From positions 652,082 to 716,081 of the forward strand of contig NZ_JACDUU010000001.1 in the NCBI RefSeq assembly GCF_013760845.1: DNA of 64,000 nt, in the 5' to 3' direction. Numbering within the stretch: position 1 is the first letter of the stretch; every line of letters starts with the position of its first letter. Shown here piece after piece: positions 35,382-43,705 of the stretch. This DNA is from [Anoxybacillus] calidus. GTDB lineage: Bacteria > Bacillota > Bacilli > Bacillales > Anoxybacillaceae. The notes beneath the pieces are model-generated. The model was not told the DNA's origin. It did not search any database and saw only the letters and a program-made list of their open reading frames with translations. A program made the translations under genes and the position numbers.

Positions 35382-35418
35382 ACCTTGATTGGCTATAAGC
35401 CTTTCAAGGTTTCTTTTT
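35382..35418 (+). terminator. Cassette terminator hairpin, copy 3
   Basis: ACCTTGA pairs with TCAAGGT with an inner GGC/GCC stem, followed by TTCTTTTTT. Same element as at 27345 and 31311, supporting that the ankyrin fragment was the end of a toxin-immunity cassette. Confidence 0.78.
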
Positions 35419-35529
35419 TATATACCCTCCATGCAATTAAGAAGGAAAGATGATGGGTGGACAAACATAATTACGTGGTACAAAGCCACATTAAGAAACA
35501 CCATGTAAATAATCCAAAAAAATAAACCA

Positions 35530-36045
35530 ACTTCATTGAATCGTTACTTGTACGCCGATGGAGACGCAGTTAATAACATCGATCCGGACGGCCACTTGCC
35601 GAAATGGCTGCAGCGCGGATGGAAAGCAACGAAAAAATGGGCGAAGAAAGGATATAACTTCGCGATTGGCGACGATATTCGGACATTGAAAAGCCCGAAA
35701 TCGAAGTGGTACCATAAAGCTGGAGCAGCCGCGAGCATTGCCAGCAACTTCTTCCCAGGTGCGGGAGCCGTCAAATGGGGCGTAAAAGCCGTAAAATATG
35801 GCAAAAAGATGAAGAAGTCGAGGAAATTCGCTTCGGCATCGATTAAGAAGACGAGGAAAATTGAAGCAGATTCCAAAAACATACCGTCACGCGAAAAAAA
35901 TCGAATTACCGAAGCAGTTACAGCTACGGAAAATCGAAATACAAATCATCCCTGGATGGCTTGCATTATGGATGGCGATTTTGCCGATGTGGGAGCAACG
36001 TTGCTTGTTCTGTTGAATTCATTGCGGTTTATACGCTTAAGATAA
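35530..36045 (+). pseudogene. Displaced Rhs core end fused to a P-type ATPase tail
   Basis: The first about 330 bp duplicate the wapA-like gene at about 26090-26418 with few changes: SLNRYLYADGDAVNNIDPDG, then the WKATKKWAKKGY region up to the KKSRKFA segment. The frame continues through an unrelated stretch into DVGATLLVLLNSLRFIRLR, the C-terminal end of a CadA/ZntA-type ATPase (compare the end of cadA at 60768). A frameshift is visible there, because the bases just before would read IIPGWLALWMAIL in another frame. There is no plausible start. Confidence 0.75.
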
Positions 36046-36131
36046 CCATACGAATCATTTCGGGAGAAAACAGGACTGAACCTTTCTCTCTCCCAGTTGT
36101 GAAAAGGGGTTTCTCATGCTAGAGAAGCCTC

Positions 36132-36356
36132 TTATGTTTCTCTTTGCTTTTGACGAAATAGAGCAACTAATGTGTCAAGCGCCCACAGTATGAGAAGCAA
36201 AAATAAAATAAACAATTCTGGTGTCTCCATCACCCGAAACGGGTTAAGGACGTTTTGAATCGATTGACGCCATTGAAACCCCATCAGCATGTCCATTCCA
36301 ATAGCTACCCCCATCAAGATACTAGCAATCAACAAGGAAATTCCGAATAATTTCAC
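36132..36356 (-). CDS. Small two-helix membrane protein, germinant receptor D-subunit-like
   Basis: A 74-residue protein with two predicted membrane helices (about 4-25 and 47-67), starting MKLFGISLLIASILMG. Small two-helix D subunits of about this size are encoded next to gerA-type receptor operons and modulate germination. Here it is divergent from the gerA-like gene, with start codons about 130 bp apart. The identification is by size, topology and place, not by a specific motif. Confidence 0.6.
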   Translation of the reverse strand: MKLFGISLLIASILMGVAIGMDMLMGFQWRQSIQNVLNPFRVMETPELFILFLLLILWALDTLVALFRQKQRET

Positions 36357-36422
36357 ATCAGCCCACCCCGCTACCGTTCTTTTTTCTAGTGTTTGTTTTA
36401 TGCCGCCATCTCATTCACGATC

Positions 36423-36451
36423 GTATAACGCATTTGTTCTTTGTCAATAAT
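36423..36451 (+). promoter_or_regulatory. Possible sigma-G promoter of the gerA-like gene
   Basis: GTATA and CAATAAT, 17 bp apart, resemble forespore sigma-G elements. They lie about 35 bases before the gerA-like start. Suggestive only. Confidence 0.35.
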
Positions 36452-36484
36452 GACGAATAAACGATCGAGAACGAGGGAAAAGCG

Positions 36485-38110
36485 ATGTTGTTTCAATGGG
36501 GATTGCGAAAAAAACAACAGGAAGGAACCATACAGCTCGCAATGGGCGAGGATAAAAGCGGACAGGCGCAGGACGTTCCAAAAGAGCCGCTCGATACGGC
36601 GCTCGATGTCAATATTAGGATTATTCAAAAGACGACCGGCAACAGTTCGGATGTCGTCATCCGCCGCTTTACGCTTGGCCAAGAGCGGACGATTTCCGCC
36701 GTTCTTATTTTTACGGACGGTCTTGCTGATGAAAAGAACGTATACGAATTTTTGCTTGAACCGCTGCTGGCGGCGAATATTCCTTTTTCGCTGCCACCGA
36801 ACGATATTTTCACATTTGTCGAACAAAAGCTGGCGGCAGTCGGCGGGGTTCAGCGCGTCACGCAATGGTTTGACTTATTTTTATCGTTAATGTCTGGCGC
36901 AACCATTATTCTTATGGACGGGGTGCCGATTGCTTTAAGCGCGAGCACAAAAGGAGGAGAGCACCGATCGATTCAAGAACCGGCGACACAGCTGGCGATT
37001 CGCGGCCCGCGCGAAGGATTTACCGAATCGATTCGCACGAATACGGCAATGATCCGCCGCCGCATTAAAAATCCGAACCTTTGGCTGGAAACGATGAAAA
37101 TTGGCGAAGTGACACAAACGGATGTCGCCATTATGTATATAAAAGGAATTGCGAATGACGAAATTGTCGAGGAAGTAAAAAAACGCCTTCGCCGCATTCA
37201 TATTGATAGCATCCTAGAATCGGGATATATTGAACAACTAATCGAGGATCAAACGTTCACGACGTTTCCGACGACATATCATACGGAGCGGCCTGATGTT
37301 GTCGCGGCGAATCTTCTGGAAGGACGGGTGGCTGTTCTTGTCGATGGAACGCCCTTTGTATTGCTGGCGCCATCTGTTTTTATCCAGTTTTTCCAGGCCG
37401 TTGAAGATTACTATGCCCGTTTTGATATTGCGACGGCGCTGCGATTTTTGCGTGTCTTAGTTTTCTTTATTTCGATCGTGGCGCCATCGATCTACGTTGC
37501 GGTAACGACGTTTCACCAAGAAATGATTCCGACGCAGCTTGTTATTGCGATTGCCGCTCAGCGCGAGGCTGTCCCGTTTCCGGCGTTTGTCGAAGCGGTC
37601 ATCATGGAAGTCACCTTTGAAATTTTGCGGGAAGCAGGGGTGCGACTTCCACGTGCTATTGGGCAAGCGGTTTCGATTGTCGGCGCTCTTGTTATCGGTC
37701 AGGCAGCTGTCGAGGCGGGATTTGTTTCATCAGCGATGGTTATCGTTGTTTCCATTACCGCGATCGCCAGCTTTGCGACACCGTCGTTTGCAATCGCGAT
37801 TTCGGCGCGCCTTATTCGCTTTTTGCTTATGTTTCTTGCTGCGTTGTTCGGTTTTTACGGCATTATTATGGGGATTCTTTGGATGACCATTCATTTATGC
37901 AGCCTCCGTTCGTTCGGCGTGCCGTATATGTCGCCGCTTGCTCCGTTTATTCCGTCGAACTTCGGCGATACGATTTTCCGCGTTCCGACATGGGCATTCA
38001 AGGATCGGCCACGTTTAATGAATCAGACGAATATTATCCGTGAAGGGGAAAACCAGCGCCCGCAGCCGCCGGACCAAGATAAGAAGAAAAACGAGGAGGA
38101 ACAGCAATGA
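36485..38110 (+). CDS. GerA-family germinant receptor subunit A
   Basis: A 541-residue spore germination protein. A hydrophilic N-terminal domain contains the family motifs RGPREGFTESIRTNTAMIRRR and VLVDGTPFVLLAPSVFIQFF. Several membrane helices follow from about residue 310 (LRVLVFFISIVAPSIYVAV) to about 470, then a Gln/Asp/Lys-rich tail. It sits in the spore inner membrane and senses germinants with B and C subunits. The next gene overlaps its stop by four bases. GC content is higher than in the array before it. Confidence 0.9.
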   Translation: MLFQWGLRKKQQEGTIQLAMGEDKSGQAQDVPKEPLDTALDVNIRIIQKTTGNSSDVVIRRFTLGQERTISAVLIFTDGLADEKNVYEFLLEPLLAANIPFSLPPNDIFTFVEQKLAAVGGVQRVTQWFDLFLSLMSGATIILMDGVPIALSASTKGGEHRSIQEPATQLAIRGPREGFTESIRTNTAMIRRRIKNPNLWLETMKIGEVTQTDVAIMYIKGIANDEIVEEVKKRLRRIHIDSILESGYIEQLIEDQTFTTFPTTYHTERPDVVAANLLEGRVAVLVDGTPFVLLAPSVFIQFFQAVEDYYARFDIATALRFLRVLVFFISIVAPSIYVAVTTFHQEMIPTQLVIAIAAQREAVPFPAFVEAVIMEVTFEILREAGVRLPRAIGQAVSIVGALVIGQAAVEAGFVSSAMVIVVSITAIASFATPSFAIAISARLIRFLLMFLAALFGFYGIIMGILWMTIHLCSLRSFGVPYMSPLAPFIPSNFGDTIFRVPTWAFKDRPRLMNQTNIIREGENQRPQPPDQDKKKNEEEQQ

Positions 38111-38667
38111 AACGTAACGGAATCGTTTACGTTGCTCTTCTTTTTTTATGCATCACAATGCTGTCAGGGTGCTGGAGCAAAAAAGAATTGACCGATTTGG
38201 CATTTGTTATTGCGGTAGGGCTTGATAAAACAGAAGATGGGAAGTATGCCGTTATTTTTCAAATAGTCAACCCGGGAAACGTAGCGGGAACAACACAGCG
38301 CGGTGGCGGAAGCGGTGGAGTACCTATTTCTCTATGTAAGGCGACGGGAGATACTTTACTCGAGGCAAGCCGGAAAGGATCAAAAAAAGTATCGCGTCTC
38401 ATTTACTATGCTCATACAAACTTGCTTGTCATTGGCGAAGAACTGGCGAAAGAAGGAATTGGGGGCGTTTTAGATGTGATGGAACGGAGTAACCAGTTCC
38501 GTACAACTACAATGGTTGTTATTGCCCAGCACCATACGGCAGAGGATGTACTCAAAGTATTGACACCGATTGATAAAATTCCTGCGAATGAAATTATTAA
38601 AACGCTCAAATTCTCCGAAAAAATATGGGGACAAACAGTTAGGGTGAACATAGGAGAAGTGATATAG
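38107..38667 (+). pseudogene. GerC-family lipoprotein, truncated
   Basis: The 186 codons encode the N-terminal half of a Ger(x)C lipoprotein: signal peptide and lipobox LSGC (Cys near residue 22), then WSKKELTDLAFVIAVGLDKT. Intact family members have about 370-400 residues, such as the 379-residue one at 45065. The frame ends shortly after KIWGQTVRVNIGEVI, and unrelated sequence and an IS4-like remnant follow. No GerB gene is present at this locus, so this receptor is probably not functional alone. Confidence 0.8.
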
Positions 38668-38846
38668 TAAAAACTTTTCTCTTAAGAAAAAGAATGCCCC
38701 CTTTTGTCAATCTATCATTGTATCGCTAGCGTTGCGTTAATATAAATATAATCAGCAAATTCAGAACGTGGTAAGTCCATAAAAAAGCCTTTATAATGGA
38801 TTGTACAGGTGGTCCCTGTCCAAATCAAAATAAAGGGTGAAACCCT
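38668..38846. other. Non-coding junction between truncated gerC and IS4 remnant
   Basis: No gene is visible. This likely holds the left non-coding end of the insertion element that replaced the rest of the gerC gene. Confidence 0.4.
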
Positions 38847-39095
38847 ATGGACAAGCATTCATCCTTTGATCAATGGGCAGCTCCTCTTTATTCTGTCCAA
38901 TTTGCTCAAAGAATCGAGGAGATGAAGCAAGATAAGTATAAAAAAATTAACCCCTAAAGCCTACTTGTTATTATTTTTACATGATCAACTCCAACGACGA
39001 GAAAGACTACGTGCGATTGCCGATGATGTATTACATGAAGACTTCCAAAAGGAATTGGGACTTACATCTATTAATCCATCTAAAATAGCTGACAG
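38847..39095 (+). pseudogene. N-terminal remnant of an IS4-family transposase
   Basis: The frame starts MDKHSSFDQWAAPLYSVQFA and stops after KYKKINP. In the next frame it goes on as [20 protein letters not shown], then [11 protein letters not shown]. This is the usual N-terminal region of IS4-type transposases of Bacillaceae, carrying a frameshift and cut before the catalytic domain. It separates the truncated gerC gene from the NETI gene. Confidence 0.72.
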
Positions 39096-39114
39096 AGGAA
39101 GGAAAGATAGCTAT

Positions 39115-39315
39115 ATGGAGAAACGGGCAAAGAAGAAAAAGTTTGAAGTAGCGGATAATGAGACAATTGAACAATGTTTAGAACGGATGAAGCGGGAAGG
39201 ATATACTCCGATTCGCCGTATCGAAGAACCTATTTTCCAGGAAATTAAAAAAGATGGGAAACTTGTCATCGAACCATGCGGCAGAAAAATTATTTTTGAA
39301 GGTAAACTTCAATAA
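39115..39315 (+). CDS. NETI-motif protein
   Basis: A 66-residue basic protein, [20 protein letters not shown], with the NETI signature, [19 protein letters not shown] and [11 protein letters not shown], as in the Bacillaceae NETI family (YebG type). Function unknown. The start at 39115 has AGGAAGG upstream. A longer open frame to 38965 is only the IS4 remnant in phase. Its native promoter may have been disturbed by that remnant. Confidence 0.8.
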   Translation: MEKRAKKKKFEVADNETIEQCLERMKREGYTPIRRIEEPIFQEIKKDGKLVIEPCGRKIIFEGKLQ

Positions 39316-39610
39316 AGGCATAGTGAGGAACCTTGTTTCCATTACAACTGCTTATTTTAGCTGCATGATTCTCTCCGTTGGGATTTCCTATTGATGATTC
39401 ATAGCCAGCATGATATACATCGTTTTTTGTAGCGTTCACAACACGCGGTTCCAATCACTCATTTTGAAATGATCTACTCGTGTGTTTAAAGGAAAATTTT
39501 ACACTTTATTTCCGTCCATTGTTTGCTATACTCAAAAATAAGGTGAAGTAAATCAGAGGATAGTAACGAGCTTCAAGAGAAAATAGGCTATAAGAAACAA
39601 GGGTGAGACA
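39316..39610. other. Intergenic region without visible gene
   Basis: About 295 bp with no supported ORF, RNA or clear terminator. It leads to the DUF1033 gene. Confidence 0.3.
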
Positions 39611-39970
39611 ATGAAAAATTACTGGACAATCCTGATTACTGAAGGAGATTATGAACCATGGGTTTTTTTGGATGGCTGGGAAGAGAATATTAAAGAAAGA
39701 ATGGTATTTGAATATAAAAAAGATGCGGTCCAAAAATATTCAGAGCTTTTAAAGCTGTATAAGACCCGTTATCAACATTCTGAAAAGAGAGGGTTATCTA
39801 TTTTCGGTTTCTGGAATGAAGGAGAAGAAGTATATTGTGAGGCTTGTGATGAATTTCTGCAAGTTTTTCACGGTCTGCTCTTTTTGGAAAACGGCTTGAT
39901 TTACGACTTTGATAAAGATGAGGAGTCTAAAAGAGAATTGCTTAGTGCAATGAATGAGTATAATTTGTAG
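39611..39970 (+). CDS. DUF1033-like protein
   Basis: A 119-residue protein with GDYEPWVFLDGWEENI near the N-terminus, the pattern I know for DUF1033. It also contains FWNEGEEVYCEACDEFLQVFHG with two Cys three residues apart. Cytoplasmic, function unknown. AAGGGTGAG precedes the ATG. Confidence 0.72.
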   Translation: MKNYWTILITEGDYEPWVFLDGWEENIKERMVFEYKKDAVQKYSELLKLYKTRYQHSEKRGLSIFGFWNEGEEVYCEACDEFLQVFHGLLFLENGLIYDFDKDEESKRELLSAMNEYNL

Positions 39971-40122
39971 TGAAGGTAAGAAACGTAAATGATTACGACT
40001 TTTGATGGGGATCATGTTCATACTTTTTTAGAATAAAAGTTCCATCTGCGCTCCGATGTATGAGGCGATCTCATTCTTTACAATGAAAATGTAAAGATAT
40101 TAAACAGCGGAGCGTGAAGAAT

Positions 40123-40242
40123 ATGATGATCAATGATTATATTTATAAAATGATTTATGATCTTGAAAAAAAGCAGGATGAATATCTATATGGTTATAGT
40201 GTGAAATCATTAAAAACGGCTTCTAGCAGCAAATCAAGATAA
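40123..40242 (+). CDS. Hypothetical small protein, 39 residues
   Basis: It starts MMINDYIYKMIYDLEKKQDE and ends SLKTASSSKSR. GGAG lies 10 bases before the first ATG, and a terminator hairpin follows 12 bases after the stop. The amphipathic N-terminal helix is the only visible feature. Probably real but unassigned. Confidence 0.5.
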   Translation: MMINDYIYKMIYDLEKKQDEYLYGYSVKSLKTASSSKSR

Positions 40243-40254
40243 AAAGCATGGATG

Positions 40255-40295
40255 AGCCTTCCAGACGGCGATTTGTCGGAAGGCTATTATTTTTG
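40255..40295 (+). terminator. Terminator after the 39-residue gene
   Basis: AGCCTTCC pairs with GGAAGGCT, followed by ATTATTTTTG. Confidence 0.7.
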
Positions 40296-40321
40296 ATAGA
40301 AAACTAAAATTCAGCTAAGAA

Positions 40322-40708
40322 TTAACGGAAATATTCCTTTTCTAAGGTTCTTAAGTTTTCAAGGCTTTTTATTGCCCATTCGCTGTTATCTTTTGTTAAT
40401 TCTTCAATCATCTCATCGAGTGCTTTACGTAGCGATTCATGATAATCTAGTATCTCGCCATCGTACAGTGTAACCATCTGTTTTGGAATATTAGCTTGTT
40501 CGTTAAAAGCAAGTGCGCGTCGTTCGTGGAACAGTGGCACATCTACTTGTTTTGGGTGATGTAAGTCTCCTTGAAGAGGATGCTTTAGAACGCTTTTTAT
40601 TTTCACTAAATAATGTTGTGGGCGTACATCTGTAATCTCTCCGATATATTTGCCTGTTTTATATATGCCTGTGACAATGTCGCCAATGTTTAATGGTTCG
40701 CGTGTCAT
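40322..40708 (-). CDS. kapB: KapB-like kinase-associated protein
   Basis: A 128-residue protein starting MTREPLNIGDIVTGIYKTGK. The segments GEITDVRPQHYLVKI, VLKHPLQGDLHHPK and DVPLFHERRALAF match the KapB family. In B. subtilis KapB is linked to KinB-dependent sporulation signalling. The start at 40708 has AAGGAG at good distance; an upstream in-frame ATG at 40756 lacks one. There is no lipobox in this version, so a lipoprotein label would not be supported. Confidence 0.85.
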   Translation of the reverse strand: MTREPLNIGDIVTGIYKTGKYIGEITDVRPQHYLVKIKSVLKHPLQGDLHHPKQVDVPLFHERRALAFNEQANIPKQMVTLYDGEILDYHESLRKALDEMIEELTKDNSEWAIKSLENLRTLEKEYFR

Positions 40709-40866
40709 TTTTTCTCGCTCCTTCTCCGTTTCGGTAATTGTTTTTGAAAATATCATAACACTAATCGACTCATTTTCGTTATTTTTTTAAATTCATCAGA
40801 GGATTTTTTCAAGTTTTAAGGTAAAATAGTAGCATAGTTTAACATTTTAAAAAAGGAGAGAGGAAC

Positions 40867-41079
40867 ATGATTCATCATACTTGGCTAGAACGTCCAACGA
40901 TTAAAAAAGTAAAATGTGTTCATACAAATGCTGAAAAGTACATAGTGAATAATGTTTTAACACCAGGGAAAACATATGAAGTGAAAAACGAAACAGAAGA
41001 TTTTTATTTCATCATCGATAATACAGGAAAAGTAGGCGGATTTTACAAAGATTATTTCGAAGTAGTGGAGGCGGAGTAA
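40867..41079 (+). CDS. DUF6501-like small protein
   Basis: A 70-residue protein, MIHHTWLERPTIKKVKCVHT, with GKTYEVKNETEDFYFIIDNT and GKVGGFYKDYFEVVE. The whole resembles a beta-rich small domain and matches, from memory, DUF6501 of Bacillaceae. AAAGGAGAG precedes the ATG. Function unknown. Confidence 0.7.
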   Translation: MIHHTWLERPTIKKVKCVHTNAEKYIVNNVLTPGKTYEVKNETEDFYFIIDNTGKVGGFYKDYFEVVEAE

Positions 41080-41153
41080 TATCCGCCTTTTTTCTTTTTT
41101 GATGTGATAGCAGGAGATAGCTTAGGAATCCTACTATAGGGTGATGAACATAC

Positions 41154-41322
41154 ATGATGTGTAAATCGGCAGAAGAATTGCAACGATTTATAGATGAAGC
41201 GAAGACAGATGCGGAATTTGGAAAAGTGACTGATTATATCCCGGCGCTCGGAAAAGCAAATCCCAATGATTAATCTGTTGCTATTTATTATCCAGATGGC
41301 ATGGCCGTTTGTGAAGGTGATA
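41154..41322 (+). pseudogene. Broken duplicate of the glutaminase N-terminus
   Basis: The frame reads [37 protein letters not shown], then a TAA stop at 41271, then SVAIYYPDGMAVCEGD. This parallels the start of the intact glutaminase at 42069 ([26 protein letters not shown]), with the stop exactly where Leu is expected. Downstream similarity is lost after about 41322. Confidence 0.78.
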
Positions 41323-41377
41323 GAAAACTTTTACAATTATGTAAGTAAAGGAGTGATTCCTTTGTTATGTAAAATAA

Positions 41378-41425
41378 GGCTCATTACTTCGTTTACATAT
41401 TAAAAAGTAATGGGCCTCTTTATTT
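41378..41425 (+). terminator. Terminator after the glutaminase fragment
   Basis: GGCTCATTACTT pairs with AAGTAATGGGCC (G-U included), followed by TCTTTATTTT. Confidence 0.7.
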
Positions 41426-42068
41426 TAAATTAGCTCTGTTAAAGAATGTTATTGATTTTATTCTTCAACTCCCATGGAAGAGGATAACTAAACCTGACAT
41501 TTATTATAAAGTTTACGTTACGAATACCACTTTTTATTTTATTAGAATTGGTGGGCAATTCCATAATCGTTATGCATACGAAAAACAGCTTTCTGGTATT
41601 TTTATTTTGGTTTAAAAAATGGAATGGAAACAAGTCAAAATGGAAGTTGAATATGATACAAAGATGAATAACAATCAAGCATCTGACCTGTTACAGAAAA
41701 AACATAACTTTTCTATTGCCAACACTGAAGTAAAGCAAATCATAATGGATGAAAAGAAAATTTTACATACAGGCTTTCATGACAATGGAACCATTTCATT
41801 TACTTTAACAAACGGAAAGATTCATTCATTTATCATTCTTAAGAATAACCTCACGTTCATCTGTTAAAGATAGCATTCAGGAACTTCATCCAATATTAAC
41901 AAGTAAGGAGCATAATTACATTTTGTTCAACTATCGGGTTCGATTGTTGAAGATCGAATGTTGACGATGAATTTATTATCCACCAATGCTAAAAGAGGAG
42001 TGCCCGGTAAACGCATCTAATTACATAGGCGTGATGAAATTGGTCATACTAACATAAGGTGATGATCG
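41426..42068. other. Intergenic region with weak ORFs only
   Basis: Two overlapping opposite frames (41439-41678 minus, 41619-41867 plus) have no ribosome binding sites and no recognisable domain. GAGG and similar short motifs near 41990 do not lead to a gene. I see only decayed sequence between the glutaminase fragment and the intact gene. Confidence 0.35.
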
Positions 42069-42992
42069 ATGTACACAAAAAACGATTTGCAACATTTTGT
42101 CGAGGAAGCAAAACAATATGCACGTTATGGGAAAGTAGCGGATTATATTCCTGCCCTTGGCAAAGCCGACCCGAACGATTTATCAATTGCCATTTACCAT
42201 CCGGACGGTACGGTCATTGATGCGGGAGATGTTACGCATAAAGCCACGCTACAAAGCATTTCCAAAATTATCGCGCTTGCACTCGTATTAATGGAACATG
42301 GTGAAAAAGCAGTGTTTGAAAAAGTAGGGATGGAACCAACAGGAGACCCGTTTAACTCAATTGCTAAGCTCGAGGAAACAGCACCGGTAAAACCGTTGAA
42401 TCCGATGATTAATGCTGGTGCATTAGCTGTAACGCATATGATTAGAGGGAATTCGACAACTGAACGGATTGATAAACTGTTGACGTTTGTAAAGTCTTTG
42501 ACAGGGAATCCAGCTATTACATACTCAGAGGAAGTGGCAAAATCTGAATTTGACACTGCGTATTTAAATCGTTCGCTCTGTTATTTTTTAAAGCAGCATG
42601 GAATTATTACGGAAGACGTTGAAGATTTGCTTGATGTATATACAAAACAATGTGCAATTGAAATGACATGTTTAGATTTAGCAAGAATCGGGCTGGTTTT
42701 CGCGATGGATGGGTTAGACCCGATCACAAGCAACCGAATTATGCCGCTTCACATTGCCCGTATTTGCAAAACATTTATGGTCACTTGCGGAATGTATAAT
42801 GCATCTGGAGAGTTTGCCATCAAGATTGGTATACCGGCCAAAAGTGGTATTTCTGGTGGAATTTTAGGAGCGGTTCCTGGGCGGTTTGGTATTGGCATTT
42901 TTGGTCCGGCTTTAGATGAAAAAGGGAATAGCATTACAGGTATCAAACTTCTAGAGTTGTTGTCAAAAAAATATTCACTAAGTATGTTTTAA
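42069..42992 (+). CDS. glsA: Glutaminase
   Basis: A 307-residue serine-dependent beta-lactamase-like glutaminase that converts glutamine to glutamate and ammonia. The nucleophile motif SxxK is in LQSISKIIA (near residue 63). Other conserved parts are [28 protein letters not shown], and [20 protein letters not shown] near the C-terminus. TAAGGTGATG precedes the ATG. Full family length. The broken duplicate 0.9 kb upstream shows an old tandem duplication or an acquired second copy. Confidence 0.92.
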   Translation: MYTKNDLQHFVEEAKQYARYGKVADYIPALGKADPNDLSIAIYHPDGTVIDAGDVTHKATLQSISKIIALALVLMEHGEKAVFEKVGMEPTGDPFNSIAKLEETAPVKPLNPMINAGALAVTHMIRGNSTTERIDKLLTFVKSLTGNPAITYSEEVAKSEFDTAYLNRSLCYFLKQHGIITEDVEDLLDVYTKQCAIEMTCLDLARIGLVFAMDGLDPITSNRIMPLHIARICKTFMVTCGMYNASGEFAIKIGIPAKSGISGGILGAVPGRFGIGIFGPALDEKGNSITGIKLLELLSKKYSLSMF

Positions 42993-43166
42993 CCTTTATT
43001 GAGACATCTCACACTTTTTATGGAGTGTAACTAGAGGAGGTTCAGTTTGGCAAGAGTAAAATTGATCCATTTTAATAGTCCTTTGATTAAGTTTCATGAA
43101 TAGGAAAGTAGAGAAATATAATCAATTATAAAACCATTTTGTGATGGATTAGTGAGGGGGAATGGG

Positions 43167-43427
43167 ATGAAAAATCATGATGATAAAAAAATTATCTCTA
43201 TTGATGGTGGCAAAAAGCAGAAAGAATCCAATCAATTAACCGATATGATTCACTTACAACTCGGAGACGATGAAGTATACTTATCCAGTTTCGTTTTGTC
43301 AGGAGAAGACCACGAAGGAAAGAGAATCATTTTAACATGGAATACTTCGATTGATGATTTGATTAATTATACAAAAATCCTTGATGTCGTCGTATGTGAG
43401 AAAGTAAAAGAAGTACTTGAATCATAA
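43167..43427 (+). CDS. Hypothetical protein, 86 residues
   Basis: It starts MKNHDDKKIISIDGGKKQKE, with a charged N-terminus and a likely alpha/beta body (DMIHLQLGDDEVYLSSFVLS, then IILTWNTSIDDLINYTKIL). The start at 43167 follows GAGGGGGAATGGG; an earlier ATG at 43152 lacks spacing. No family recognised. Confidence 0.55.
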   Translation: MKNHDDKKIISIDGGKKQKESNQLTDMIHLQLGDDEVYLSSFVLSGEDHEGKRIILTWNTSIDDLINYTKILDVVVCEKVKEVLES

Positions 43428-43479
43428 TAAAGAGTTTTCATGTTTTGGAGCGGAACCATACGCTCTTTTTTATTTTTAT

Positions 43480-43663
43480 CAAGCTTCATAGAGGAATTAA
43501 TATCCATCTATCTACGATACATCCAGCTTTGCGCAAGGTGCAAAAGACATATCAGGCGTATGAAATGGAGCTACTACTTAACGATCCAATTCAGAAAGCA
43601 AGTGTGATTGAGTTTTATGACGAGAAGACAAAAGAAGAATCATCCAATCCAAAATATCTATGA
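43480..43663 (+). pseudogene. Possible C-terminal gene fragment
   Basis: The frame LHRGINIHLSTIHPALRKVQ, KTYQAYEMELLLNDPIQKAS, VIEFYDEKTKEESSNP reads like the helical end of a real protein, with no credible start. A terminator follows at 43670. The family is not recognised, so this may also be chance. Confidence 0.35.
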
Positions 43664-43669
43664 AAAATG

Positions 43670-43703
43670 CTCGGCAATCAAGATGGTTGCCGAGCGTTTT
43701 TTG
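43670..43703. terminator. Bidirectional terminator
   Basis: GCTCGGCAA pairs with TTGCCGAGC around a short loop. T tracts are present on both strands, serving the fragment on the plus strand and the MFS gene on the minus strand. Confidence 0.8.
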
Positions 43704-43705
43704 TG

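Noticed and set aside
27345-35418. The three similar hairpins as a CRISPR-like or integron attC array
   Set aside because: Copies are several kilobases apart, each directly behind a gene and followed by a T tract; they are terminators. No spacer periodicity, Cas gene or tyrosine integrase is present.
41619-41867. An 82-codon ORF between the glutaminase fragment and glutaminase
   Set aside because: No ribosome binding site and overlap with an equally long minus-strand frame; kept only as part of the intergenic note.
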